From Lachnospiraceae bacterium (GTDB taxonomy: Bacteria; Bacillota; Clostridia; Lachnospirales; Lachnospiraceae), in assembly GCA_017461045.1 (NCBI GenBank), contig JAFTZJ010000057.1, positions 62,001 through 126,000 on the forward strand: a stretch of DNA of 64,000 nucleotides, in the 5' to 3' direction. A program made the translations under genes and the position numbers. Positions 9,021 through 16,614 of this stretch are shown here, one piece after another. The notes below the pieces were generated by a model that was not told the origin of the DNA, did not search any database, and saw only the letters and a program-made list of their open reading frames with translations. Numbering within the stretch: position 1 is the stretch's first letter; each line of letters begins with the position of its first letter.

Positions 9021-10370
9021 ATGAAGGTTCAAATGCCGAAAGAGGCAAGATATATAATTGAAACACTGATGCAACACGGTTATGAAGCCTATATTGTAGG
9101 TGGCTGTGTCCGGGATAGTATTCTGGGAAAGGAACCCCAGGATTGGGATATTACCACCTCGGCAACGCCGGAGCAGACCAAGGCATTGTTTCGTCGAACT
9201 ATCGATACAGGAATTGAGCATGGTACTGTAACTGTAATGATGGATAAAGTTGGATATGAGGTGACTACCTATCGCGTGGATGGTAAGTATGAGGACCATC
9301 GAAGACCGAAGGAAGTTACATTTACCGCAAGTCTGCTGGAAGATTTGAAACGTCGGGATTTCACCATCAATGCTATGGCATATAATGATGTGGAAGGTAT
9401 TGTTGATGAATTCGACGGAATTGGTGATTTGCAAAAAGGAATTATCCGTTGTGTAGGAGTACCGCAAGAGCGATTTGATGAAGATGCATTACGAATTCTG
9501 CGGGCAGTACGATTTGCCGCCCAGTTAAATTTTGCAATCGAAGAGGAAACCTGTCAGGCAATTCGGGAGAAAGCGGAATTCCTGCGGGATATTAGTGCTG
9601 AACGGATTCAGGTAGAATTAACAAAATTGATTACTTCCCGGAATCCGGAACGGCTAATAAATGCATATGAGCTAGGTATCACCAAGATTGTGTTACCGGA
9701 ATTTGATGCCATGATGGAAACAGAACAGAACAATATACATCATTGCTACAATGTGGGCGAACATAGTGTGGAAGTAATGAAGCATATTGACCCACAACCG
9801 ATTTTACGTTGGGCAGCATTGCTTCATGATGTCGCAAAGCCGATGTGCAGAACCACAGATGAGACAGGCGTAGATCATTTTTACAATCATCAGAAAGAAG
9901 GTCGGCCAATCGCCCATAGGGTATTGCGTCGTATGAAGCTGGATAATGATACCATTCATACGGTAGAGCGTTTGGTGGAATGGCATGATTATGCTTTGGA
10001 TGGTAACATCACCAAGAAGTCATTGCGGAAAGCATTGAACCAAATGGGGCCGGATTTATTTGATAATTACCGAAAACTACGATGGGCAGACATGATGGGG
10101 CAAAGTGATTATCGTCGACAGGAGAAGATAGAAGCATATGAACGATTGGTTCAAATGCAGAAAGAAATTATGGATGCTTCCGAGTGTCTGTCTATAAAAG
10201 AATTAAAGATAGACGGTAAAAAATTAATCCAATTAGGTGTGCAACCGGGACCTGCAATGGGTGAAATACTGCACTATTTATTAGAACAGGTGTTAGAACA
10301 ACCGGAGTTGAATTCAGAAGAAATTCTAACTCAATTAGCATTGAAATATTATCAGGAACAAACACAGTAA
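9021..10370 (+). CDS. cca: CCA-adding tRNA nucleotidyltransferase with HD domain
   Basis: Adds or repairs the 3' CCA end of tRNAs. The N-terminal nucleotidyltransferase head has VGGCVRD, the metal-binding DWDI pair and RRDFTINAMAY; the RNA-binding helical region follows, then an HD phosphohydrolase-type segment with LLHDVAKP. Total 449 residues from the ATG at 9021, selected because GGAG (9010-9013) is seven bases upstream; earlier in-frame TTG (8988) and ATG (8991) have no SD. It follows proS by 42 bases, so the two tRNA genes are probably an operon. A terminator-like hairpin follows the stop codon by 10 bases. Confidence 0.95.
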   Translation: MKVQMPKEARYIIETLMQHGYEAYIVGGCVRDSILGKEPQDWDITTSATPEQTKALFRRTIDTGIEHGTVTVMMDKVGYEVTTYRVDGKYEDHRRPKEVTFTASLLEDLKRRDFTINAMAYNDVEGIVDEFDGIGDLQKGIIRCVGVPQERFDEDALRILRAVRFAAQLNFAIEEETCQAIREKAEFLRDISAERIQVELTKLITSRNPERLINAYELGITKIVLPEFDAMMETEQNNIHHCYNVGEHSVEVMKHIDPQPILRWAALLHDVAKPMCRTTDETGVDHFYNHQKEGRPIAHRVLRRMKLDNDTIHTVERLVEWHDYALDGNITKKSLRKALNQMGPDLFDNYRKLRWADMMGQSDYRRQEKIEAYERLVQMQKEIMDASECLSIKELKIDGKKLIQLGVQPGPAMGEILHYLLEQVLEQPELNSEEILTQLALKYYQEQTQ

Positions 10371-10397
10371 TAAACTTTTTCATCCCCTCATAAGATA
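10368..10397 (+). promoter_or_regulatory. Putative sigma-E-type sporulation promoter
   Basis: TAATAAA at 10368-10374, then 14 bases, then CATAAGAT at 10389-10396. This matches the B. subtilis sigma-E pattern as I recall it ([TG][AC]ATA[AT][AT]-N14-CATACAHT): full -35 match, 6 of 8 at -10. Transcription would start near 10403, in the loop of the hairpin described next, upstream of the CotS-like gene. Confidence 0.5.
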
Positions 10398-10431
10398 GAA
10401 CGTAGAAAGGCTTATGGGGGGATGATTTTTT
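10381..10431 (+). terminator. Terminator hairpin of cca whose right arm contains the SD of the next gene
   Basis: CATCCCCTCATAAG (10381-10394) pairs with CTTATGGGGGGATG (10411-10424) with a single G-U wobble, and is followed by a run of T's (10426-10431), a textbook intrinsic terminator. The right arm includes the G-rich Shine-Dalgarno sequence of the gene starting at TTG 10430, and the start codon lies in the T tract itself. It would therefore both end cca transcripts and mask the downstream SD in read-through RNA. Confidence 0.85.
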
Positions 10432-11419
10432 GTCTGACAAATTAGCAGAAGTATGGGAACAATATGATATGGAGGTAGTAAGTACCGGCAAGGGGCGTGG
10501 AATGACCATTTTGCGTACCGATAGAGGTGTTCGGGTGCTACAGCCATTTGTAACCTCAGAAAGCCGTTTGGAGCAGGAGGCCCTGTTAAAGGAAGCAATT
10601 TATCAGGCTGGTTATCGTTATATAGACCGATTTGTACGAAATCGGGAGGAAGAGTTAATTACCTGTGATCGTTACCATACACCCTTTGTGTTAAAGGAAT
10701 ATTTTGAGGGACGAGAGTGCAACATTCGTCAGGAAAGTGACATGATAGCGGCGGTAGAGAATTTGGCAAGGCTCCATTTGGTGCTTCAGAAAATAGAGAA
10801 TCCGGTTCATCAAAAAGAACTGAAGACCTTGTATTCCTTCCGAAGACATAATCAGGAATTGAAACGGGTTCGGGGATATATGCGACAGAAGCCAACCAAG
10901 TCAGAATTTGACTATTTATATTTGTCCTGTTATGAAACCTTCTATGGGCAAGCAGAAGAGGTGGTACGGGAACTGGAACAGGTGCAGGAGGGGTTGGTGA
11001 AGCGGCGATGGTTCTATTGTCATGGTGCGTATCATCAGCACAATGTTCTGATTCTAAAAGAAGGAATAGCAACTGTGAATTTCGAACGCTTTATGGTGGA
11101 TAATCAGCTGGTTGATTTGTACACCTTTCTTCGAAAAGCGATGGAGAAAAATGAATATCAGTGGGAGCTGTTATTCCGCTTGATTGAAGCTTATAGTAAG
11201 TATATGAATTTAGTGGAAGAAGACTACGTATTTCTATATTATTTACTTCGATATCCGGAGAAGTTTTGGAAAATATCCAATCAGTACAACAATATGAATA
11301 AGGCGTGGATACCGCCTAAGACTTATGAAAAGTTGCAGACAGTGATACGCCAGGATGCAATAAAACAACAATTATTGGAGCAATATGTTCGTCATTACGG
11401 TCTGAATTTACAAAAGTAA
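10430..11419 (+). CDS. CotS-like spore coat-associated kinase-fold protein
   Basis: A 329-residue member of the CotS/YtaA/YsxE group of aminoglycoside-phosphotransferase-fold proteins found in the spore coats of Bacillota. The N-terminus EQYDMEVVSTGKGRGMTIL fits that group's opening strands, and YCHGAYHQHNVL is the equivalent of the catalytic HGD-x4-N loop (HGAYHQHN), with the usual Asp replaced by Ala. Kinase activity is therefore doubtful. The only plausible start that keeps the family N-terminus is TTG 10430, eight bases after a G6 SD. A sigma-E-like promoter sits directly upstream, fitting mother-cell expression. Confidence 0.82.
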   Translation: MSDKLAEVWEQYDMEVVSTGKGRGMTILRTDRGVRVLQPFVTSESRLEQEALLKEAIYQAGYRYIDRFVRNREEELITCDRYHTPFVLKEYFEGRECNIRQESDMIAAVENLARLHLVLQKIENPVHQKELKTLYSFRRHNQELKRVRGYMRQKPTKSEFDYLYLSCYETFYGQAEEVVRELEQVQEGLVKRRWFYCHGAYHQHNVLILKEGIATVNFERFMVDNQLVDLYTFLRKAMEKNEYQWELLFRLIEAYSKYMNLVEEDYVFLYYLLRYPEKFWKISNQYNNMNKAWIPPKTYEKLQTVIRQDAIKQQLLEQYVRHYGLNLQK

Positions 11420-11463
11420 TACCTCGTGTTATACTGAATTGAAATAAAATAGCAGGTGGGAAC

Positions 11464-12831
11464 ATGAAAATACAAAAGAGTAGACAACAGAATATATGGA
11501 AGTTGATACCGGTATGCGTCCTATTAATGCTTTGTCTGACCGGATGTGAAAATCAAAAGCCAGAACCTACCACAGAAGCCTATGATCCATATGCCAGTGC
11601 GGTAGAGGAAACAGCTGTCATTCGGGACATTGATTTGGATGCAGGAACAATGTCATTTGTAGATATTGATGATGGAAAACTATACGAATTGCTTTATAAC
11701 AATGGCGTGGATGTTCGGAATAAGTATGATGAAATAATGTCAGGCAATCAACTGGAAGAAGGTCAGATTGTTGATATTGTGTACAATACAACGAATCAAA
11801 AGTTGTTGGAGATTCGTATTAATCCGGACGCATGGGAAGTTCGGGAAATATCCGGATTTGAATTCGATAAGGCGAATCGACAGGCAGAGATTTTGAATGA
11901 ATATTACAAATACACCAACGACCTTGTAATTGTTTCCAATGGTGAAATTATCGGTGTTAACGAAGTGTGTCGGGAAGATCAGGTAACTGCCAGAGGATAT
12001 GGCGGTAAGCTCTGCTCTGTCACAGTGGATTTGGGTCACGGATATGTAAAATTAGAGAATTACGATACCTACATAGGTGGTATGATTGAAATAGGTTATG
12101 ATGTAATTGTACCTGTAACTGAAGATATGCTGTTAACTGTTCGCGAGGGTGAATATAAGCTTAAAATCACCAAAGGCGAGCATAGTGGATATAAGAATAT
12201 TGTGGTGATTCGTGATGAGGAAAATGTGGTAAGTTTGCAGGAATTGCAGATTGCACCGGATCCGATTGGTACCTTATTCTTTGATGTAACACCGGCAGAT
12301 GCAAGGGTTATGATTGATGGTGAAACCATTGATACCAGTGAAACCATTGAACTAACTTATGGTAAACACCATATTCGAATAACCGCAGACGGATATGAGA
12401 CGAAGGCAGGTTATATTACGGTTAATGCAGCTTATAAGATATTTACGATTGAATTGGAGGGTGGAGATGAAGAGGATGATGACTCCGATTCCACAACCAG
12501 TAACAATTCGGAAATAACCAGCAGTAATAATTCGGAAGATTCCTCCCAAGATGACGATTCGGAAGATGGTGCAGCCACAACAGAATCCACCAGTAATACC
12601 ATAACCATCGAAAAGCCGGTAGGCGCTTATTGTTATGTGGATGGAGATTTAAAAGGAACCGTGCCTTGTACATTTGATAAGACACCGGGGAGTCATGTGG
12701 TGACCTTTAGCATGACCGGGTGCATGGTGAAAAGTTACACCATTACCTGTCAGGATAACGGACTAAATGATACCTATTCCTTTGATAATTTGCCCACCTA
12801 CGATTCTGTATTGTTTGAGGAAACGGAATAA
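11464..12831 (+). CDS. Secreted lipoprotein with PEGA domains
   Basis: An exported, lipid-anchored protein of 455 residues. The signal peptide ends in the lipobox CLTGC (Cys about residue 28). A PEGA domain is clear around residues 270-325 (FFDVTPADARVMIDG ... ITADGYE), and a second, shorter PEGA-like unit is at the C-terminus after an acidic Ser/Asn/Asp-rich linker (about 335-375). PEGA domains occur in surface proteins and are thought to be structural or wall-associated. The middle region (about 35-265) has no assigned family. SD: GCAGGTGGG before the ATG. A strong terminator follows. Confidence 0.85.
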   Translation: MKIQKSRQQNIWKLIPVCVLLMLCLTGCENQKPEPTTEAYDPYASAVEETAVIRDIDLDAGTMSFVDIDDGKLYELLYNNGVDVRNKYDEIMSGNQLEEGQIVDIVYNTTNQKLLEIRINPDAWEVREISGFEFDKANRQAEILNEYYKYTNDLVIVSNGEIIGVNEVCREDQVTARGYGGKLCSVTVDLGHGYVKLENYDTYIGGMIEIGYDVIVPVTEDMLLTVREGEYKLKITKGEHSGYKNIVVIRDEENVVSLQELQIAPDPIGTLFFDVTPADARVMIDGETIDTSETIELTYGKHHIRITADGYETKAGYITVNAAYKIFTIELEGGDEEDDDSDSTTSNNSEITSSNNSEDSSQDDDSEDGAATTESTSNTITIEKPVGAYCYVDGDLKGTVPCTFDKTPGSHVVTFSMTGCMVKSYTITCQDNGLNDTYSFDNLPTYDSVLFEETE

Positions 12832-12859
12832 TTAAAAGCAGAATAATAAAGAATTAGAG

Positions 12860-12919
12860 GAACACTCTGATATGAAAGCTGTTTGTTTGACAGATTGATA
12901 TCAGTAGTGTTCTTTTTTT
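12860..12919 (+). terminator. Intrinsic terminator after the PEGA lipoprotein gene
   Basis: GAACACT plus CTGATAT (12860-12873) pair with ATATCAG and AGTGTTC (ending near 12912) with one bulged T, followed by TTTTTTT. Confidence 0.85.
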
Positions 12920-12927
12920 GGCGAATA

Positions 12928-12964
12928 TTCGATAAAAACCGACGTCATTCGACGGGAATCGACG
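12928..12964 (+). promoter_or_regulatory. Four CGA boxes at exact 10-bp spacing upstream of agrB
   Basis: CGA occurs at 12930, 12940, 12950 and 12960; the seven-base boxes centred on them read TTCGATA, ACCGACG, TTCGACG and ATCGACG. The Spo0A box is TTCGACA, and Spo0A dimers bind tandem boxes 10 bp apart. The last box abuts a TTGAAA (12966-12971) that could be a -35. A LytTR-type regulator site is the alternative, but that family usually uses about 21-bp spacing. Confidence 0.5.
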
Positions 12965-13017
12965 TTTGAAAAAATCGAGCAAAACCAAATATGTGAAAAA
13001 CAGGGTCAATTATGTGG

Positions 13018-13042
13018 AAAGCCGGATAATTGGCTTTTTTTG
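13018..13042 (+). terminator. Short terminator-like hairpin in the agrB leader
   Basis: AAGCC (13019-13023) and GGCTT (13032-13036) with an eight-base loop, followed by a seven-T run and then, about 20 bases on, the agrB SD. It could be a weak attenuator between the putative operator and agrB. Confidence 0.45.
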
Positions 13043-13072
13043 TGCATAATTGTACAAGTAGGAGGGAAAAAG

Positions 13073-13657
13073 ATGACAGAACGAATTGCAAACAGAATAA
13101 CAAGAGAGCTTGTGGAGAATCAAATGATTCAGCCGGAGGCCCAAGAGTTCTACCAGTACTCGCTATTAGTTTTAATAGAGAAGATTATAGGTGTTACAGC
13201 GATTCTTTTGTTGGCTTTGTGGTTTCGATTACTACCCCAGACGATTGTGTTTATATTTTTCTTCTTTCGGATACGCAATCGAAGTGGTGGATTTCACCTG
13301 AATACCTTCGGTGGGTGCTTTGTTGGAACCTTGGCAGTCTATGTGATATATGCTCTATGGTTATACCCCTTACTACTGGATCATCCAATGGTAAATTATG
13401 GGATGCTGGGAATTGCAGCTGTATTGATTTTAGTGCTTGGAGCCGTAAATCATCCCAACATGGAATGGAGCAAGGAGGAATTCCTTGTAAGCAGACGAAT
13501 GGCAAGATTTACGGTTTTGTTAGAATTGCTCTGTATAGGAGTTTTTGTTTTCCTTCAGGGAGATGAAAGCTATATCCTATTCATGAGCTATGGAGTGATT
13601 TTAAGTGCCATCTTATTGGTGCTTGGAAAAATAATAAAACAGGAGGTAACATCATGA
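13073..13657 (+). CDS. agrB: AgrB-like accessory gene regulator protease
   Basis: Integral-membrane cysteine endopeptidase that cuts the C-terminal tail from the AgrD precursor and closes the thiolactone ring. The 194 residues include the AgrB signature GGFHLNTFGGC, giving His75 and Cys82 with the same seven-residue spacing as the catalytic pair of S. aureus AgrB, plus four to six hydrophobic helices. Start at ATG 13073 with AGGAGGG seven bases upstream. It overlaps agrD as ATGA, so the protease and its substrate are translationally coupled. Response regulator and sensor genes follow at 13937 and 14662. Confidence 0.94.
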   Translation: MTERIANRITRELVENQMIQPEAQEFYQYSLLVLIEKIIGVTAILLLALWFRLLPQTIVFIFFFFRIRNRSGGFHLNTFGGCFVGTLAVYVIYALWLYPLLLDHPMVNYGMLGIAAVLILVLGAVNHPNMEWSKEEFLVSRRMARFTVLLELLCIGVFVFLQGDESYILFMSYGVILSAILLVLGKIIKQEVTS

Positions 13658-13785
13658 AAAAGGTATTGTTATCAATGACTAAGAAAGTGGTTGAAGCAGA
13701 AGGCACTGTAGTGTCAGAATGGCCGCCAGGATGTGTTGGAATTTTACATCAGCCAAAGCGTCCGGTAAAGCCTGCAGTGAAGTAG
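13654..13785 (+). CDS. agrD: AgrD-like autoinducing peptide precursor (43 residues)
   Basis: A short frame starting at ATG 13654, overlapping the agrB stop, with AGGAGG nine bases upstream. The peptide has a basic, amphipathic N-terminus (MKKVLLSMTKKVVEAEG) and the segment SEWPPGCVGILHQPKRP, matching the clostridial AgrD pattern of a single Cys, four mostly hydrophobic residues, then a QP-x-x-P tail. By analogy the mature signal would be a five-membered thiolactone ring Cys27-Val-Gly-Ile-Leu31 with an N-terminal tail of unknown length. The ring and tail boundaries are inference. Confidence 0.9.
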   Translation: MKKVLLSMTKKVVEAEGTVVSEWPPGCVGILHQPKRPVKPAVK

Positions 13786-13795
13786 GTTCGGATAG

Positions 13796-13835
13796 AAAAG
13801 GAGGTTATGACAGGGAACTGTCATAGCCTCCTTTT
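13796..13835 (+). terminator. Intrinsic terminator after agrD
   Basis: AAAAGGAGG (13796-13804) pairs with CCTCCTTTT (13827-13835), extended inwards by TTATGACAG / CTGTCATAG. A second small hairpin (ACGGAA / TTCCGT followed by a T run) lies just after it at about 13845-13866. Confidence 0.85.
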
Positions 13836-13874
13836 CTGCAAATACGGAAGTTTTCCGTTTTTTTCAGAAAAGCA

Positions 13875-13903
13875 TTGCAAAGGAGGGAACAATTCGCCAT
13901 AAT
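13875..13903 (+). promoter_or_regulatory. Putative sigma-A promoter of the agrA/agrC-like operon
   Basis: TTGCAA (13875-13880), 17 bases, CATAAT (13898-13903). It lies between the agrBD terminator and the response regulator start at 13937, so the signalling pair appears to be transcribed separately from agrBD. Confidence 0.6.
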
Positions 13904-13936
13904 AATTAAGAGAATGACGAAAGAAGAGGTACAGAG

Positions 13937-14665
13937 ATGTTTCGTATAGCACTTTGCGATGATGAAGAGGAATACTTAGAACATGAAGAAAAATATATAA
14001 GTAAGTATCTGGATAAGCTGGATTTCGATTACAAGATTACGAAGTTCACCAATGGCTTTCAATTGGTGAATGCTATGTCCCAACCCCATGATTTTGATAT
14101 GATATTCTTAGACATAGATATGGCAGGGCTGAATGGAATTGAAACTGCCAAGCAGCTTCGTAAGGTTTCAGATGAAGTGTTCATTGTATTCGTGACCGCC
14201 TATGTGAATTACTCCATGGAGGGATATGAGGCAAGAGCCTTTCGGTACCTTCTTAAGACTAAGGATGACTTCAAGGTTCGTATGCGGGAATGTATGAATG
14301 CGATTATTCTGGAATATGACCGGAGGAAGAATTGTTATTTCTTCAGTTTTCGGGAAGGTATGGTTCAGTTGTTTGCAGATGAGATTCTCTATGTGGAAAG
14401 TGAGTTGCATGTGGTTACCTTCGTAGTATATCGGAACAATCAACTGGAACGGTTGACCCGGTACGTTGGCTTAAATGAGATTGAGGAAATGCTGAAGAAA
14501 AGTCTGTTCTGTAGAATCAGTCAAAGCTATCTGGTAAATATCCGGCACATTCTGCGTATGGAGGAGAATCAGGTCCAAATGCGGGATGGAACCTGGCTTC
14601 CTTTCTCCAAATCCCGAAAGGCAAAAGCAAAGGAAGCAATTTTAGGATATTGGGGTGAAGTATGA
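13937..14665 (+). CDS. AgrA-like LytTR-family response regulator
   Basis: A 242-residue two-domain regulator. The receiver domain has the acidic pocket (CDDEEE near the N-terminus), the phospho-acceptor Asp in IFLDIDMAG (about residue 57) and the conserved Thr/Lys region (FVTAY). The C-terminal LytTR DNA-binding domain (about 140-240) shows ILYVESELHVVTF and CRISQSYLVNIRHI. By position it should respond to the peptide made by agrBD, through the sensor encoded in the overlapping next gene. SD: AAGAGGT. LytTR proteins bind paired direct repeats; its target here is not certain. Confidence 0.92.
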   Translation: MFRIALCDDEEEYLEHEEKYISKYLDKLDFDYKITKFTNGFQLVNAMSQPHDFDMIFLDIDMAGLNGIETAKQLRKVSDEVFIVFVTAYVNYSMEGYEARAFRYLLKTKDDFKVRMRECMNAIILEYDRRKNCYFFSFREGMVQLFADEILYVESELHVVTFVVYRNNQLERLTRYVGLNEIEEMLKKSLFCRISQSYLVNIRHILRMEENQVQMRDGTWLPFSKSRKAKAKEAILGYWGEV

Positions 14666-15972
14666 TGTTTTTGCTTCATTGTTTATTTTCGGTTATTTGC
14701 TACACAATATATATGACAATTTATGCTAAAATTTTTCTTAAAAGAAGAAACAATAGTAGTCTAATAGCAATGCTATTGTATACATTTTCTATTTTTACAG
14801 TATTTGGATTGACTGTATCACTACATAGTAATCTTGTCTTGAAGGAGATTGGAATTATATTTGTCTTTTCAATATTTCTATGGCGTCTTTATGAAACGTC
14901 ATACTTAAAATCACTAGCACTAACTTTCCTATTTATCTGTGGTTGCATAGTTGCGGATTATGCAATACTGATTCTAATAATGTTAATAATGCCGGAAGGT
15001 AGTAATGCATTATTGGCTTCGACTATGGGAAGTAGTTTAGTAGAAGTATTTAGTGAATGTGTCCACTTATTGATTGTTATTATTTTGGTAAGATGTTTTA
15101 AGAAGCAAGATTCCAAATTATTAAGTACAATAGAATGGTTGCGTTTTGCGATTGTTCCGATTTGCACTTTGGGAATCATTATGGGATTGATGGTGGAATT
15201 TGATTTAGCAAAAGAGCAACAACAAGAAGCCATTTTCCTACTAATTGCCATTGGATTGGTAATTATGAACATTATCATTTATTTCCTGTTGAATGACATT
15301 ATTAAACGGGAAGCAATTTTGAGAAGAAATCAGATTTCAACAGAACGAACAAAGAATGAAATTAAACGTTATGAAAATTTGTCTGAGAACTATGAGAAGC
15401 AAAGAAAACTTCAACATGAATATAACCATCGCTTAAATAGTATAGCGGCATTGGCACGGGATGGCCAGATTGAAGAATTAAAGGAGTATTTGCACCGGCT
15501 GAATTATGAGGTTGGTGAATTGAATCGGGTATATGATTTTAAGAATACCATGCTGAACGCGCTTTTGAATGCGAAGGAGCATGAGATGCACAGGAAGGGA
15601 ATCACATTTATTATATTTAGTATGAATTTGGATAATCTTCCTATCTATAATGAAGATCTTGTAGTGATTTTAGAGAATCTATTGAACAACGCTATGGAAG
15701 CTTGTGAGGAATGCGAAGATAAGGTGGTTAAACTAAAAATCACAGAGGATGACAGAGGAACCTTGCTGGCAGTCGAGAATACATATGTAACCGCACCGAT
15801 TAAGGTTGGCGATAAGTTCATTACAACGAAGAATGAAAACCGTGATTTCCATGGCATTGGTATTGAAAATGTAAAGGATGTTGTTGAAAAGTATCATGGA
15901 GAAACAATGATTAATGTATTTGAAGACGTATTTCGTTTTACAATACGATTACCACAAATAACAGAGGATTAG
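14662..15972 (+). CDS. AgrC-like sensor histidine kinase (GHKL ATPase)
   Basis: A 436-residue membrane kinase, overlapping the response-regulator stop codon by four bases (ATGA). The N-terminal half is six or so hydrophobic helices, the usual AgrC peptide-sensing region. The dimerisation helix carries the likely phospho-acceptor in QHEYNHRLNS (about residue 252), and the ATP-binding domain has the N box NLLNNAMEACE and the G box GIGIENV. The GHKL type and the absence of a HAMP domain fit AgrC/ComD-type peptide receptors. An intrinsic terminator follows. Confidence 0.92.
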   Translation: MMFLLHCLFSVICYTIYMTIYAKIFLKRRNNSSLIAMLLYTFSIFTVFGLTVSLHSNLVLKEIGIIFVFSIFLWRLYETSYLKSLALTFLFICGCIVADYAILILIMLIMPEGSNALLASTMGSSLVEVFSECVHLLIVIILVRCFKKQDSKLLSTIEWLRFAIVPICTLGIIMGLMVEFDLAKEQQQEAIFLLIAIGLVIMNIIIYFLLNDIIKREAILRRNQISTERTKNEIKRYENLSENYEKQRKLQHEYNHRLNSIAALARDGQIEELKEYLHRLNYEVGELNRVYDFKNTMLNALLNAKEHEMHRKGITFIIFSMNLDNLPIYNEDLVVILENLLNNAMEACEECEDKVVKLKITEDDRGTLLAVENTYVTAPIKVGDKFITTKNENRDFHGIGIENVKDVVEKYHGETMINVFEDVFRFTIRLPQITED

Positions 15973-15995
15973 AAAAATATGTTCTAATAAAAGAA

Positions 15996-16025
15996 AGAAG
16001 GCACCAAAGCGGTGCCTTCTTTTTG
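15996..16025 (+). terminator. Intrinsic terminator after the agrC-like gene
   Basis: AGAAGGCACC (15996-16005) pairs with GGTGCCTTCT (16011-16020), followed by a T run. Confidence 0.93.
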
Positions 16026-16094
16026 CATGGGTGTGTGGTATGGATATGATATATAATTATGACGATAAATAATAAATAAATATTTACAAAACTA

Positions 16095-16122
16095 TTGACA
16101 AATCAAATGTAGAATGTATAAT
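16095..16122 (+). promoter_or_regulatory. Consensus sigma-A promoter
   Basis: TTGACA at 16095-16100 and TATAAT at 16117-16122 with a 16-base spacer: both hexamers match consensus fully. It drives the coiled-coil gene, whose ATG is about 90 bases from the expected start point. Confidence 0.88.
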
Positions 16123-16216
16123 CGATAGTACAGCACGTTTCGTGCAATAGGGGACAAATCGTAATGGAAAATGTTGGATGGATTGTTTGTACTGGGCATA
16201 GGAAAGGAGGGCTAGT

Positions 16217-16567
16217 ATGAGAGATGAGTCACTTTTAATCGCAATTGAGGAGCTGTTGGATCGTAAGTTGGAAGAGAAACTAGAAGAGAAACTAGAAGAG
16301 AAACTGGAGCCTATAAAAGCCGAAATTGCATCCATGAAAGAAGAGATAGCGTCCATGAAGACAGATATGCTATCCATGATGAATGAGATGACGTCCATGA
16401 AGACAGATATGCTATCCATGATGAATGACATAGAAATCATGAAAAAAGATATTCTTTCTAAGTATGATGAGTTACGCAAGACAGATGGCATGATTCTCGA
16501 TGAAATTGAACGAGTACATGAAATTATGTTACGCAGAACCGATGCATTAAGTGCGAAGATCGGATAA
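16217..16567 (+). CDS. Small coiled-coil protein of unknown function
   Basis: A 116-residue, highly charged heptad-repeat protein with no transmembrane segment. It begins with an acidic/basic helix containing three copies of EEKLEEKL-type heptads (12-base DNA repeats at about 16268-16303), then repeats MKTDMLSMMNEMTS twice from a nearly exact 42-bp duplication. SD AAAGGAGGG is strong and the promoter is consensus, so it is probably well expressed. It is monocistronic. It resembles the generic coiled-coil segments of methyl-accepting or tail proteins but has no catalytic domain; a role cannot be assigned. Confidence 0.75.
   Translation: MRDESLLIAIEELLDRKLEEKLEEKLEEKLEPIKAEIASMKEEIASMKTDMLSMMNEMTSMKTDMLSMMNDIEIMKKDILSKYDELRKTDGMILDEIERVHEIMLRRTDALSAKIG
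16350..16428 (+). repeat. In-frame 42-bp tandem duplication inside the coiled-coil gene
   Basis: The 36 bases at 16351-16386 recur at 16393-16428 essentially unchanged. The period of 42 bp is 14 residues, exactly two heptads, so the coiled-coil register is kept. Confidence 0.85.
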
Positions 16568-16573
16568 TAAGAT

Positions 16574-16597
16574 AAAGGGCTACGTGTGTAGCCCTTT
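16574..16597. terminator. Bidirectional terminator between convergent genes
   Basis: AAAGGGCTAC (16574-16583) and GTAGCCCTTT (16588-16597), with A's on the left and T's on the right, so it can act for both the coiled-coil gene and the minus-strand lipoprotein gene. Confidence 0.8.
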
Positions 16598-16614
16598 GCG
16601 TTAAAAGCAATTAC

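Noticed and set aside
13030..13566. Protein from the alternative frame overlapping agrB
   Set aside because: It is a shadow of agrB with many Cys and Trp and no SD; agrB has catalytic residues and a strong SD.
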